DNA of 64,000 nt from Penium margaritaceum. Lineage: Eukaryota > Streptophyta > Zygnematophyceae > Desmidiales > Peniaceae. Below the pieces are notes generated by a model, which saw nothing but the letters and a program-made list of their open reading frames with translations, was not told the origin of the DNA and searched no databases. Shown one piece after another: positions 8,985 through 19,022 of the stretch. Both the position numbers and the translations under genes were made by a program. Each line of letters begins with the position of its first letter. Position 1 is the first letter of the stretch. Location: the NCBI GenBank assembly GCA_023375785.1, contig SZWC01000039.1:187098-251097 (forward strand). Direction: 5' to 3'.

Positions 8985-10440
8985 TCCATCGGCCCCACCG
9001 ATCGGCGGTTCAAATGTGCAAACGGCAGTGTCATCAACGCAAAGGGCGTGGGAGACCAGCTGGTGAGCATCAACCTTAATGGTGCACAGAAGGATCTACG
9101 GCTACGTGACGTGGTCTACATGCCCTCCTTTGCGGCAAGCCTTTTGTCCGTATCAAAGATAACGGACAACGACATGACAGTGGTGTTCACACAGAAGAAG
9201 GCGGTCATCGCCAGGAACGAGGACATCAAGGTCCTCTATGCCAACAAAGATCTCATGGCACAGGTTCCACGGGTTGACGGACTCTACGTCTTGTAGACAA
9301 CGGCAGCAAAGACCTCGGAAGACGAGGGTCATGCGGGTGCTGCGGAGGCTGTGGTCTCGGCACCAACACAGGAGAGCACACCAACAAGAACTGAAAAAGC
9401 ATCCTGTGCCGCAAAGGACGAAGACACTGATTTGTGGCACAGACCTTTTGGGCACGTTGCAAATAGCACGCTCCAAGTCATTCAGCAACAGCTGGTCCGT
9501 GGCATGGATGGTTGCAAGAAGGATGCGGTTAAGTGTGGCAGCCTGTGTGAACCTTGCCTCCAAGGCAAGACCAAGCGAACTCGCTTTGAGCACAATGGTC
9601 GCCGCGCAGAATCAGCCCTTGACCTGATTCACACCGACGTGTGTGGACCCTTTCGTACGACATCAAACTGTGGTAGCAAGTATTTTCTGACCTTCATAGA
9701 CGACCACAGCCGCAAGGTGTGGATCTTTGTCCTCAAAACAAAGGGAGAGGTCAGAGAAAAGTTGCAGGAGTTTGTCGCCATGGTGGAGTGGCAGACCGGA
9801 AAGAGAGTCAAAGGGATGCAGAGCGACAACGGTGGAGAGTACGAGGTATGCAAGGACTGGTTGCGGCAACATGGGATCAACCACCAGCCCACAACACCTT
9901 ACACGCCGCAGAGCAATGGTGACGCCAAACGGATGAATCAGACCATCCTCGGCATGGTGCGTAGCATGCTCTTTGATGCAAAGCTTCCACCACGGTTTTG
10001 GGCAGAAGCGGCAAGAACGGCATGCTATCTCGTCAACCTGACTCCTGCGGCTACTCTGGGCAGGCACGGAAAGTAGAAGGGAAAGCAAGAGATGACACCA
10101 CAAGAAGTTTGGTCAGGGAAGAAGCCGGACGTATCACACCTGAAAGTATTTGGTTGCACCGCATGGGCAAACGTCCAGGCGGGTGAGGGTGCCGGCAAGC
10201 TGGATTGAAGAGCACGAAAGTGCGTTATGGTGAACTATGAGACGGCCCACAAGACATATCGCTTGTGGGACCTAGCAGGAAGAAGACTCATCACTAGCCG
10301 GGATGTCACCTTTCACGAGAGGAAACCAGGCAAGGAAGAGATGCTTGATCCCACGGAAGCTCCAACACAGGAAGAGTGGTTGGTGCTGTTAGAGTCAGGA
10401 GATCAAGCTCCTGAAAACTGGCAAGTGGTACCAGTGCGAT
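8985..10440 (+). pseudogene. Copia-D protease/integrase remnant
   Basis: It starts in the protease region (VVYMPSFAASLLSVSKITD block, 9112-9165). Integrase follows: zinc-binding region from LWHRPFGHV (9433) to CEPCLQGK (about 9550), catalytic core with HTDVCGPF (about 9630), SDNGGEY (about 9823) and TPYTPQSNG (about 9898), and the C-terminal RLWDLAGRRLITSRDVTFHE block (10260-10315). Acidic Ser-rich linker sequence follows to 10600. It has a few breaks and would act, if whole, in cDNA integration. Confidence 0.85.
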
Positions 10441-10721
10441 AGTCCGTGAAGAAGAGTGGCGTGCCAGGGGGAGCGGCTGCGCAGGCTGACGCAGCGGCGA
10501 GCTCCGACATAGAGTCGGAGACGTCCAAGGCCTCTGAGACCAGCTCAGAGGCCAGTGGCTCTTCAAAAGAGGAATATTTAGCTCCAGGGCAGCTAACACC
10601 ACAGGAGCAATAGCATGGCAAACATCTACTAGCAATGCAACGTCGCAGCACACGATAAAGAAAACAAACTCCAAAGTACGACGCTGACACTGGAAGCTGG
10701 ACTGGACTGAGCTGGTCCTGT

Positions 10722-12311
10722 TTGGCTCAGGGAAAGCCGCTCACTGTGGCTGAAGTGCTGGCAAGGCCCGATGCGGCCAAGTGGAAAGAGGCGGTGGACA
10801 GCGAGCTCGCGTCCATCGAAGAAAATGGCACATGGGTACTAGTGGACAGACCCGCCAACGCTCACGTGGTGGGCTCAAAGTGGGTGCTCAGGTTGAAGCG
10901 GAAGCAAGATGATAGCATCGAAAAGTACAAGGCAAGGGGCGTGGCGAAAGGGTTCTCACAACGCGCAGGTTCTGAGTACGATGAGACCTTCACACCGGTC
11001 GTCACGTTTGCCTCCATCAGGTTCCTGCTTGCTGTCGCTGCCACCAAAGACATTGAGATCCACCAGATGGATGTGAGGACAGCCTTCCTTTATGGGAAGC
11101 TCAACAAGGAGGTGCTAATGGAAGTATCGGAAGGTGTTAAAGCACCCGTGGGTAAGGTGTACAAGCTGGTGAAGGCGTTCTACGGACTGAAACAGGCCCC
11201 ACGGATCTGGTACAAGGAGATGGACAGCTTCATGGCTGAGATCTCCTTCGTACATTGCAAAAATGACCCTAGCGTCTATGTGCGGGAGGAGAAACGTGGC
11301 TTGCTACTTGTGGCGTTGTATGTGGATGATCTCATCATGTGTTCTTCCTCGCAGGAGGCCCTCACGGACCTCAAGAAAAATCTGGCCAGAAGAATTAAGA
11401 TGAAGGACATGGGACCTCTCGAGTACTACCTTGGGATTGCTGTTCACCGCAACCGCAAAGCAGGCACCATCGAGCTCAACGAGACCAAGCACATCATGGA
11501 CATCTTGAAGCGCTACAACATGGAGGACTGCAAGCCCGTCAGCACCTCCATGCCGTCCGACTGCAAGCTCTCCTCCTCCATGTCACCAAGCAACGAGGCA
11601 GACGGGCGGGAGATGCAAAACATTCCATACCAGTCCGCCGTTGGAAGCCTCATGTATACAATGGTGGGAACACGACCTGACATTGCTTTTGCAGTGGGTC
11701 AGGTGAGCAGGTTTGTGGCCAACCCTGGGCCAGAACATTGGCAAGTCGTGAAGCGGATTTTTTGCTACCTCAAAAAGACTCGGCACCTCGGACTCCGGTT
11801 TGGAGGTCTAGAGGGATCAGACTTGCTGCGGCTGACATGCTACACTGACGCGGACTGGGGAGGACGGATTGATGACAGGAAGTCCACTTCAGGATTTGTT
11901 TGTCTTCTCAACGGTAGTGCGGTCTCGTGGGCAAGCAGGAAGCAGGAGTGCATCTCGCTTTCTAGTGCTGAGACGGAGTACATTACACTCTCCGAAGTGT
12001 GCAACAAAACACAGTGGCTTCGCAGTTTGCTTGATGAGATCAAGGCCACACAAGAGGAGGCAACGGTCATCCGCATCGACAACCAAAGTGCCATGGCTAT
12101 GGCAGAGGATGATATGATCTCCCGGCGTACAAAGCACATCGATATTCGGTACCACTACTCTCGTGACCTTATCGCCAAGGGTGTTGTGGAACTGGAGCAC
12201 GTCGCAACCAAGAAAATACTTCCGGACTTCTTGACAAAGCCGCTAGACAGTGATTTGCATGTTGCAGGTGCTCGAGGAGTCAGCATCGTGGATGCAAGAG
12301 ATGAGAACTAA
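10722..12311 (+). CDS. Copia-D reverse transcriptase-RNase H, open segment of a broken Pol
   Basis: The longest open stretch in the window, about 529 codons, is the C-terminal part of the D polyprotein. It has no real start codon of its own, since the frame opens inside Pol. RVT_2-type RT: TWVLVDRP near residue 37, MDVRTAFLYG near 116-125, FYGLKQAPRIWY near 153-164, catalytic YVDD at about 200-203. RNase H: DADWGG near 376, SSAETEY near 416-422, IRIDNQSAM near 450, RRTKHIDIRYHYSRD near 468-482. The C-terminal tail ends shortly before the 3' LTR. It would copy element RNA into cDNA inside virus-like particles. The rest of the element is broken, so it is a fossil segment that happens to stay open. 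Confidence 0.92.
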   Translation: MAQGKPLTVAEVLARPDAAKWKEAVDSELASIEENGTWVLVDRPANAHVVGSKWVLRLKRKQDDSIEKYKARGVAKGFSQRAGSEYDETFTPVVTFASIRFLLAVAATKDIEIHQMDVRTAFLYGKLNKEVLMEVSEGVKAPVGKVYKLVKAFYGLKQAPRIWYKEMDSFMAEISFVHCKNDPSVYVREEKRGLLLVALYVDDLIMCSSSQEALTDLKKNLARRIKMKDMGPLEYYLGIAVHRNRKAGTIELNETKHIMDILKRYNMEDCKPVSTSMPSDCKLSSSMSPSNEADGREMQNIPYQSAVGSLMYTMVGTRPDIAFAVGQVSRFVANPGPEHWQVVKRIFCYLKKTRHLGLRFGGLEGSDLLRLTCYTDADWGGRIDDRKSTSGFVCLLNGSAVSWASRKQECISLSSAETEYITLSEVCNKTQWLRSLLDEIKATQEEATVIRIDNQSAMAMAEDDMISRRTKHIDIRYHYSRDLIAKGVVELEHVATKKILPDFLTKPLDSDLHVAGARGVSIVDARDEN

Positions 12312-12409
12312 AGACAAAAAAAACAGACATGCACAAACACCACCTAGAGCTACAGGTTCATGCCGAAGAAAACTACCACAGCAGGTGGCCTATGGTACAA
12401 TGGAGATAT

Positions 12410-13098
12410 TGTTGTTCTTTTATGCCCCATGGCCACTGCTATGGGTTGACGGACAGGTTGGACATGCACTCCTCCCTTGGAGTAAGTCCCCTAAACCTTG
12501 TTTGTGGTGCAAGTCCAAGCGAGACACAAGAAGTGCAGCGCAACGGATAGCATGTTGGACTTAGGGACAATAGCTCCTGTGATTGAGCCTTGATGTGCGC
12601 AGGAGGTTTTTTGACCTTCTAGCACAGGGGAAATTTCTTAGACATTTCTCCATGCATGAGGAGAGTATGCCACTTGGCGGTCAGTGGATGCGCCAATTGG
12701 CGGACTGGTGAGGTGGTGTGGACTGACCAGCCCAAAAGTGTCACTACCCACACACCTTAAAGGCCAATCCTAGGACTATATGTACCAGGCTCATTCCTCA
12801 TTCTAATTTCACAATCTGGCTTTAGATGCTCCTCACAGAGTTGTCCAACGAAGGAACTGTATAAAGAAGACACTGGTTGGTCTAAGCCCCAGGAGTTAGT
12901 CTTTCACTAGCACCTCGCGCGAAAGTGACCAAGTGTTAAGTGGACACAGTTGCTAGCAAGTGATTGCCTAGGAACTCCTCAGTGTGGAACCGTGATCCCG
13001 AGGGTGATATCTTATCCTAGCTGAAATGCTAGGAGCATACGGCAGGTGCTATTGTGTCGGCCCTGTTTTCTAGTCCGTTTGCATCAGGCCAGTTGACA
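12410..13098 (+). repeat. Copia-D 3' LTR
   Basis: Same length and ends as 7724-8412, with the tRNA-like block from about 12535 and TATA-like CTATATG near 12775. It is followed by the CCCTC target duplication and then by A-family gag sequence continuing from before 7724. Confidence 0.95.
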
Positions 13099-13230
13099 CC
13101 CTCCTCCGAAAGGAGGCGGATATGGATTTTCCAAAACGTGAAGTAGGTACGTCCTTCCAGCTTCTCTGAGGGCTGGGCTATTGTGAGCATGCCTGCTTTT
13201 GCCACTTTGAACTTAAGTGATGCTCAGTGC

Positions 13231-13851
13231 AACACTTGAGTGGCGGCGCTACCCCTGCTTCAGTTGCTACTTCTGTTAGAAATGTCTCGGGCAGAAAATG
13301 GACTGTAAAGGCCAATAGACTAGTAATTTGGAAAAACTCAGCCCACCAATAGAAATGTCAGCTCAAAACCTTTCAGATCAATCCATAAAACAGGGTCATG
13401 AACAGGGGATATTCAGACATATGCCGTTTTGAAAATCGGTTATGCTGCTGCTTCTACACCAACTCAGACGCGCCAGTTTGTAAACGACGTTTCTCCCAAA
13501 TACACAAATAGAATACAAATATTTTTGCACCAATCAAACGCTTAGGAAAAAACTTTAATTCGCATGTGCTAGTTGTTAAAATTGACAAAGAAATGAGAGA
13601 GTTGTGGTCATCTCAAGGGGACTATCTTACTCAGAGAGAATAGTGTGGCCCTCGGAGACCTTGTTTTCAGCATAAGTCTCAAGCCCACTATTGAAGCTTT
13701 GCATTCTTGTGCTCGTCAAACAGCGTGTCTTTTGAACTTGAAGATCTAGTGATCAGTTGTTATTTTTAGTGAAGGCTTGACCCTAACCTGTCACTCTCGA
13801 AGTGACGTCCTGTGCTGGTTGAGGGTATCAAAACTTGGCTCTCATACCAAG
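13231..13851 (-). other. Copia-A leader and primer site
   Basis: Untranslated leader of the minus-strand A element, about 620 bp. It holds the shared blocks CCAATAGACTAG, TTTTGAGCTGAC, ATGACCCTGTTTTATGG and the CCGTCACTCT-like block (all also at 36518-37163 in sense). Its 5' edge is the initiator-Met-type primer site. Confidence 0.8.
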
Positions 13852-14590
13852 GGTTGGAACTGGAGAAGAGAGGGAGCCTTGGAATAGCAAACATATGGGA
13901 CTCAAAGGGCATCACTTCTGCTGGAGAATAGTTATTGAATCACCTAGAATAATGGAGTACATGTCGAGCTAGAGCTTGGGCAAGTCAATCCTTTCACAAG
14001 CCACACCACTTACCCATTGAGGCTAAGGCTCACACACTAGAGTCTATAATTCTTCACAAGAGAGGAAATCAGCCTAGCAATCAGGCTGACCACTCACACA
14101 CAACCTAGAGATCTTGAAAATGCTCTCATGACATACTCTTAGTGGTCACATAATCTACAATCGCATGGAGAATTGCCATGTGTCCATGGATAGTGCACAA
14201 GGATCTTACCTCACTGAAAAGATAAGGATAGGTACCTTTTCCTAGTCAGCACACTCTGACAAGGCAATCCAAGAATCTAGGACCTTTTTGGATATTTCTC
14301 CCATCAGGTCTTGACCTGGACCTCCTGCCTTTTTTTTCTTTTCTCAGGCTAAGGCATGGAGCCATCATCCATCGTCACCCCGATACAGGCGGTTTATGAC
14401 CCCTAAAACTTTGTAAATTCATATATCACAATCCGACCATCTGATTGGCATGAAACTTCGGCCGTAGATATTTTGGCACGTGATCTTTTGAGTATGGAAG
14501 TCAGATTGATGATCGGAGCAATCATCTAGTAGTTTCCTGGAACTTGCTTGTTTGGACCTCAAACGGAGCCTGTTGGCTCCTTTCCCAACA
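13852..14590 (-). repeat. Copia-A 5' LTR
   Basis: Full-length A LTR (about 739 bp), ending CCCAACA at 14590 on the plus strand. It differs from the A1/A4 copies more than those differ from each other, so this copy is relatively old. Confidence 0.85.
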
Positions 14591-14848
14591 GGTCTTGACC
14601 CTGGATGTCTTGCCTTTTTCTTTTGTCTAATAAGACATGGAGCCATCGCCCATGGTCCTCCAGATATCGGCAGTCCATGACCCTGGAAACTTTGAAAATT
14701 CATATCTGCCAATCCGACCGTATACATTTGGCCAGTTGATCGTTCCAGAGGTAAAGTTGGATAGACGATTAGAGTGGGCATTTGGTAGCTTCTTGGAATT
14801 TGCTCCTATGGACCTGAAACTGAGCTAGATGGCTCCTTTTTCAAAGTA
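14591..14848 (-). repeat. Copia-A LTR terminal fragment
   Basis: The last third of another A LTR, from GGTCTTGACCCTGGA to CTCCTTTTTCAAAG, directly abutting the complete LTR before it. This looks like one A LTR inserted within, or recombined with, another. It marks the left edge of the D-like element that follows. Confidence 0.75.
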
Positions 14849-16757
14849 TGGCATAGACAAAAACAACAATCTATTCCTTGCACCTTTGGTTGCTTATCCA
14901 GTAGTTTTCTCTCGCATGGACTTGTCGCTTTGGGTTGTCTTTCTGCATGTTAACTTTCTTGGTCTTTGGTTCTCATCTCTTGCATCCTCCATGTTGACTC
15001 CTCGACCACCTGTAACATGCAAGTCGTTGCCTAGCGGCTTTGTCAGGAACTTAAAAAGCATTTTATTGCTTGCGTCGTGCTCTAGTCCCACAGCGCCCTT
15101 GGCGACAAGGTCATGTGACTAGTGGTACGGAATGTTGATATGTTTTGTATACTGGGAGATAATGTCATCGTTTACCACACCTATTGCATTTTTGTTGTCA
15201 ATGCGGAGGATCTTTGCTTCCTCTTGTGGTAACTTGATCTCATGAAGCAAATTGCAAATCCACTGTGTTTCCTTGCACACTTTGGAGAGTGCAATGAAGT
15301 GCTCTTAGAAGTAGAAAGCAACACACACTCTGCTTCCGACTTGTCCACGAGACTACCTTACCGTTAACAAGGCAGACAGATCCCAAGGTGGACTTCTTGT
15401 TGTCAATCTGACCTCCATAGTCCGCCTCACCATAGCATGTCAATCGTAGCATGGCTGATCCTTCTAGACCTTTAAACTGAAGTTGCAAGTTTTGAGTCTT
15501 TCTTAGGTCGCAAAAAATCCACTCGACGACTTGCCAATATTCTGGCCTAGGATTGGCCACAGACTTGCTCTCATCGCCCACTACATAAGCAATTTTAAGT
15601 CACGTTACCATCATGGTATACATGGGACTCACAGAGACAGACTGGTACAAAATGTTTTGCATCTGTCGTCGGTCTAGTTTGTTGCTTGGTGACATGGAGG
15701 AGAGCTTCTAGTCGGTGGGAAAGGGGTACTCACAGATTTGCAGTTCTCCATGTTGAAGCGCTTTAAGACGTTCATGATGTACTTGGTCTGGTTAAGCTTG
15801 ATGGTGCTTACGCTCCAGTTGCGGTGAATAGCAATCCCAAGTTAGTACTCAAGAAGTCCCATGTCCCATGGCCTCCTGCGAGGACAAATACATGATAAGA
15901 TCATCCACGTACAAAGTCACGAGAGGCAAGCCATGTTTATCCCCTTGCACATAGACGCGAGGGTCATTCTTATTATGTACAAAGGAGATCTCTGTCATGA
16001 AATTGTCCATCTCCTTGTACCGGATCTGTGGGCCCTGTTTCTGCCCGTATAATGCCTTCACCAGCTTGCACACCTTACCCTTGGGTGCTTTTAGACCTTC
16101 CGGTACATCCATTCGTACCTCCATGTCGAGCCTCCCATGAAAGAAGGCTGTCTTCACATCCATCAGGAAGATCTCAAGGTCTTTAGTGGCAGCAATGACA
16201 AGCAGAGATCAGATGGAGGCAAACATGACGATCGGTGCAAAGGTCTCATCATAGTCAGACCTTGCACGTTGTAAAAATCCTTTCACCACAACCCTTACCT
16301 TGTACTTGTCAATGCTATAGTCTTGCTTCCCCTTAAACTTGAGTACCCACTTTGATCCCACCACATAAGCGTGAGGCGGTCTATCCACTAGCATCCATAT
16401 GCCATTTTCTTTGATGGACGCAAGCTTGCTGACCACCACCTTTTCTACTTGGCCACATCTAGCCTTGCCAATGTCTTAGCCACAATCTTTCCATGAGTTA
16501 AAAAAGACCAACTCGGTCTAGTCAAGCTTTTGGGATCAGCATCGTACTTTGGAGTTTGCTTTTTTTTGTAGTGTTCAACGACGTTGCATTGCTGGTGGAT
16601 CTTTGCAATGCTCTTGCTTCTTTGCTGGTGGCTTCCCTGAAGTTGATTTTTCATCTATTGAAGAGCTATTGGCCTCCGAGCTAGTTTGAGAGGCCTCAAA
16701 CGTCTCAGACTCTGCATCACAGCTCGCCGTTGCATCTGTTTATGCAAGCGCTCTCCT
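14849..16757 (-). pseudogene. Copia-D-like RT/RNase H remnant
   Basis: Matches D Pol on the minus strand. It holds RNase H (the KYINIPYHYSR-like block near 15120-15160 and the DYGGQIDNKKSTLGSVCL block near 15360-15420), RT with the YVDDLIMYLSS block near 15900, the ALYGQKQGPQIRYKEMD block near 16010-16060, the MDVKTAFFHGRLDMEV block near 16110-16160, and the WMLVDRPPHAYVVGSKWVLK block near 16330-16400. It ends in the acidic Ser-rich linker at 16660-16757. Several breaks. Confidence 0.85.
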
Positions 16758-16950
16758 TGTTCTTGACCTGATATGCTCCTTGTCCATGACTGATGTTTGG
16801 ACAGGTACAGGACGGACTAGGCATGCACTGCTCCCTTGGAGTAAGTCCCCTAAGTCTGATATAGATAGACAAAGCATGCACTACTCCTTTGGAGCAAGTC
16901 TCTTTGGTCTAATCTGGATAGGATAGCCAGCAAATACTACCTAGGACAAC

Positions 16951-17025
16951 TCCTTGTGGCTTAGACGTTCCAGAGTTGGTCTTTGGAGCAAGAGGTCACT
17001 GGGTCAAATCCCAGCCGGGTGACTA
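16951..17025 (+). promoter_or_regulatory. tRNA-like block in the C LTR
   Basis: TGGCTTAGACG (16957-16967) fits the A box TRGYNNARNNG exactly. GGGTCAAATCC (17001-17011) matches the B box GGTTCRANTCC at 9 of 11 positions. The spacing (44 bp) is that of tRNA genes. A T-arm-like hairpin CTGGG/CCCAG (16999-17014) sits inside a GTCAC/GTGAC outer stem. The block recurs in the C LTRs, for example near 55000-55050 and 53450-53520. It is not a canonical tRNA, and polymerase III use is inference. Confidence 0.55.
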
Positions 17026-17226
17026 GTTTTCTTTGTGATCAAAAGGGGGACAGGAAGGTTCTAGGAGGCATCTTAGAACATTTCAATGTCCTTCGTGGTG
17101 GCTAGTGCCACTTGGCAATCACAGGGAGCGCCATGTAGGCAGGGGGGATGACGCAATCTAGATTATCCCCAAAGTGGCTCATTCAAGGAGCCACTGCTTT
17201 CCTAGGCTAGAGGCTGGCTCTAGGAC

Positions 17227-17232
17227 TATAAG
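17227..17232 (+). promoter_or_regulatory. TATA-like box of the C LTR
   Basis: CTAGGACTATAAGAACC, conserved in all C LTRs of the window and at the position of the D TATA-like box. Confidence 0.55.
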
Positions 17233-17530
17233 AACCTGTCAGTTGCCTGTCTTTAAGTACAGTTCTTACCTTTGAGACTCCTCATGATGTTGTCCACCAG
17301 AGGCAGACACTAAATAAGCTTTGGTTGGTCTAAGCCCCAGGAGTTCGCTCCTCGCGCAAAAGTTACCAGGTGTTAAGGACATAGTGATAGGAAGTGATTC
17401 CTATGAACTGCTCTGTATGGAACCTTGGCTCTAAAGGTGATACCATCTCTTAGTTGCAATACCAAAAGCGGTCAGTGGGAACTATTGTATCAGAACCCGC
17501 TCTTAGACCGTCGCCTCAGGCAGATTGACA

Positions 17531-18285
17531 CCTGTGACATCACTGTTCTTCACGGCGTGCCGCACTGGTATCACTTAATAGTTTTTGGGAGCTTCATCTT
17601 TTGACTCCAGCGGTACCAATCACTCTCCCTGTTTTGGAGCTTGTATGGGATCAAGCATCACTTCCTTGGTTGGTTTCCTTTTGACAAAAGTTATGTCCCG
17701 ACTGGTGATGAGTGTTCTTTAAGCCTGGTCCCACAAGCGGTATGTCTTCTGGGTAGTCTCATAGCCTACCAGAATACACTTTTGCACTCTTGCATCCAGT
17801 TTGCCGGCATCCTTACCCGCATGGATCTTTGTCCATGCGGTGCAGCCAAATACTTCTAGGTGTGATGCGTCTGGCTTCTCAAGTGTCAAAACTTCTTGTG
17901 GCGTCATCTGCTGCTTGCCCTGTTTCTTTCTGCACCTACCGAGAGCACCTACAAGAGCCACATTGAGGAGATAGCATGATATTCTTGCCGCTTCCGTCGA
18001 GAATTGCGGTGAGAATTTTCAATCAAAGAGCATGTTACATACCATGGTGAGGATGGTCTCATTCATCTGTACGGCAATACCACTACTCTGCGGCGTGTAA
18101 TGCGTAATGCGTTGTGGGCGGGTGGTTGATCCCATGTAATGGAACTAGTCCTTGCTTACTTCATACTCTCCGCCGTTATTCTGTATTGCTTTGACTTTCT
18201 TTCAAGTCTGCCACTTTACCATGGCGACAAACTCCTGTAGCTTTTTTTTTCTCAGACCTGTTGCTTTGATTTGAGCAGGAAGATC
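17531..18285 (-). pseudogene. Copia-D-like integrase C-terminal remnant
   Basis: Minus-strand match to D at about 9790-10470. It includes the TYRLWDQA block (17715-17750), the DASHLEVFGCTAWTKIHAG block (17810-17870), the MTPQEV-like block near 17900, and part of the catalytic core near 18100-18200. It stops at AGATC (18281-18285), the left target duplication of the A element. Confidence 0.8.
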
Positions 18286-19022
18286 TGTTGGATCTGCAGG
18301 AGAGAGGGAGTCTTGGAGCAGCGAGCATGTGTGATTGGAAGGGCATCACTTGTGGTGAAGAATGGTTCTTCAATCACTCAAAATGATGGAGTACATATAA
18401 AGCTAGAGCTTGGGCAAGTCAGCCCTCTCACAAGCCACACCACTTAGCCATGGAGGCTAAGGCTCACACACTAGAGTCCATAATCTCATACAAGGGATGA
18501 AATCAGCATAGTTATCAGGCTGACCACTCACACACGACCTAGAGAGCTAGAGAATGCTCTCATGGCACACTCCTAGTGGTCACATAACTTACAAACCCAT
18601 GGAGAATCGCCATGTGTCCATGGCTAGCACACAAGGATCTCACCTCACCTAAAAAGCAAGGAGAGGTACCTTTATCCTAGTCAGCAAACTCTGACAAGGC
18701 AATCCTAAGACCAAGGACCTTTTTGGATATTTCTCCCATCAGGTCTTCACCGTGGACCTCTTGCCTTTTTCTTTTCTCATGCTAAGGCATGGACCCATCA
18801 CCCATGGCCACCCAGATATCGGCGGTCCATGACCCTTGAAACTTCGAAAATTCATATCTCCCAATCCGACCGTTGGATTGGCCTCAAACATGGACCGTAG
18901 ACATTTTACCACCTGATCTTTCGAATGATGAAGTCGGAGCAACGATCGGAGTAAGCTGTTGGTACTTTCCTGAAACTTGCTCCTGTGAACCCGAAACTGA
19001 GCCAGATGGCTCCTTTCCAACA
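18286..19022 (-). repeat. A4 3' LTR
   Basis: TGTTGGATCTG...TTTCCAACA on the plus strand, followed by the polypurine tract complement ATCTCCCACTTTGCCGCA. Confidence 0.93.

Larger units (their letters stand above)
7724..13098 (+). mobile_element. Copia-D element with both LTRs, broken
   Basis: A 5.4 kb plus-strand Ty1/copia element. LTRs of equal length (689 bp) lie at 7724-8412 and 12410-13098, both TGTTGTTCTT...CAGTTGACA, with target duplication CCCTC at 7719-7723 and 13099-13103. Between them are primer site, long leader, gag, protease, integrase, RT and RNase H. By eye the LTRs differ at about 50 of 689 positions (roughly 7-8 percent), suggesting a few million years at plant rates. It is the most complete D copy, but gag and pol are broken and two single-N assembly joins fall in its 5' half. 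Confidence 0.93.
6879..14590 (-). mobile_element. Broken Copia-A holding the D element
   Basis: Minus-strand A element consisting of part of gag (6879-7723 and 13099-13230), leader (13231-13851) and a full 5' LTR (13852-14590). Pol is absent. A Copia-D element (7724-13098) is inserted in gag with CCCTC on both sides, so this A copy predates D. The primer site near 13838-13850 has the initiator-Met 3'-end form (TTGGTATGAG on the minus strand). It is heavily broken. Confidence 0.8.
16758..17530 (+). mobile_element. Lone Copia-C LTR
   Basis: TGTTCTTGACC...GATTGACA, about 770 bp, with no internal C sequence on either side. Flanking D-like sequence resumes at the matching point, so it is a solo LTR left by recombination between the two LTRs of a former insertion. 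The flanks CCTTG and CCTGT are a plausible but imperfect target duplication, and the exact start is uncertain by a few bases. Confidence 0.85.

Noticed and set aside
10722-12311. A domesticated, host-used RT/RNase H gene
   Set aside because: It lies in register within a D element with LTRs and target duplication, has no start codon or promoter of its own, and its openness is explained by the modest age of the element.
16951-17025. Genuine tRNA gene
   Set aside because: The boxes fit, but the T loop is short, the anticodon arm and acceptor do not pair properly, and the block is repeated in every C LTR, so it is a module of the LTR and not a host tRNA gene.
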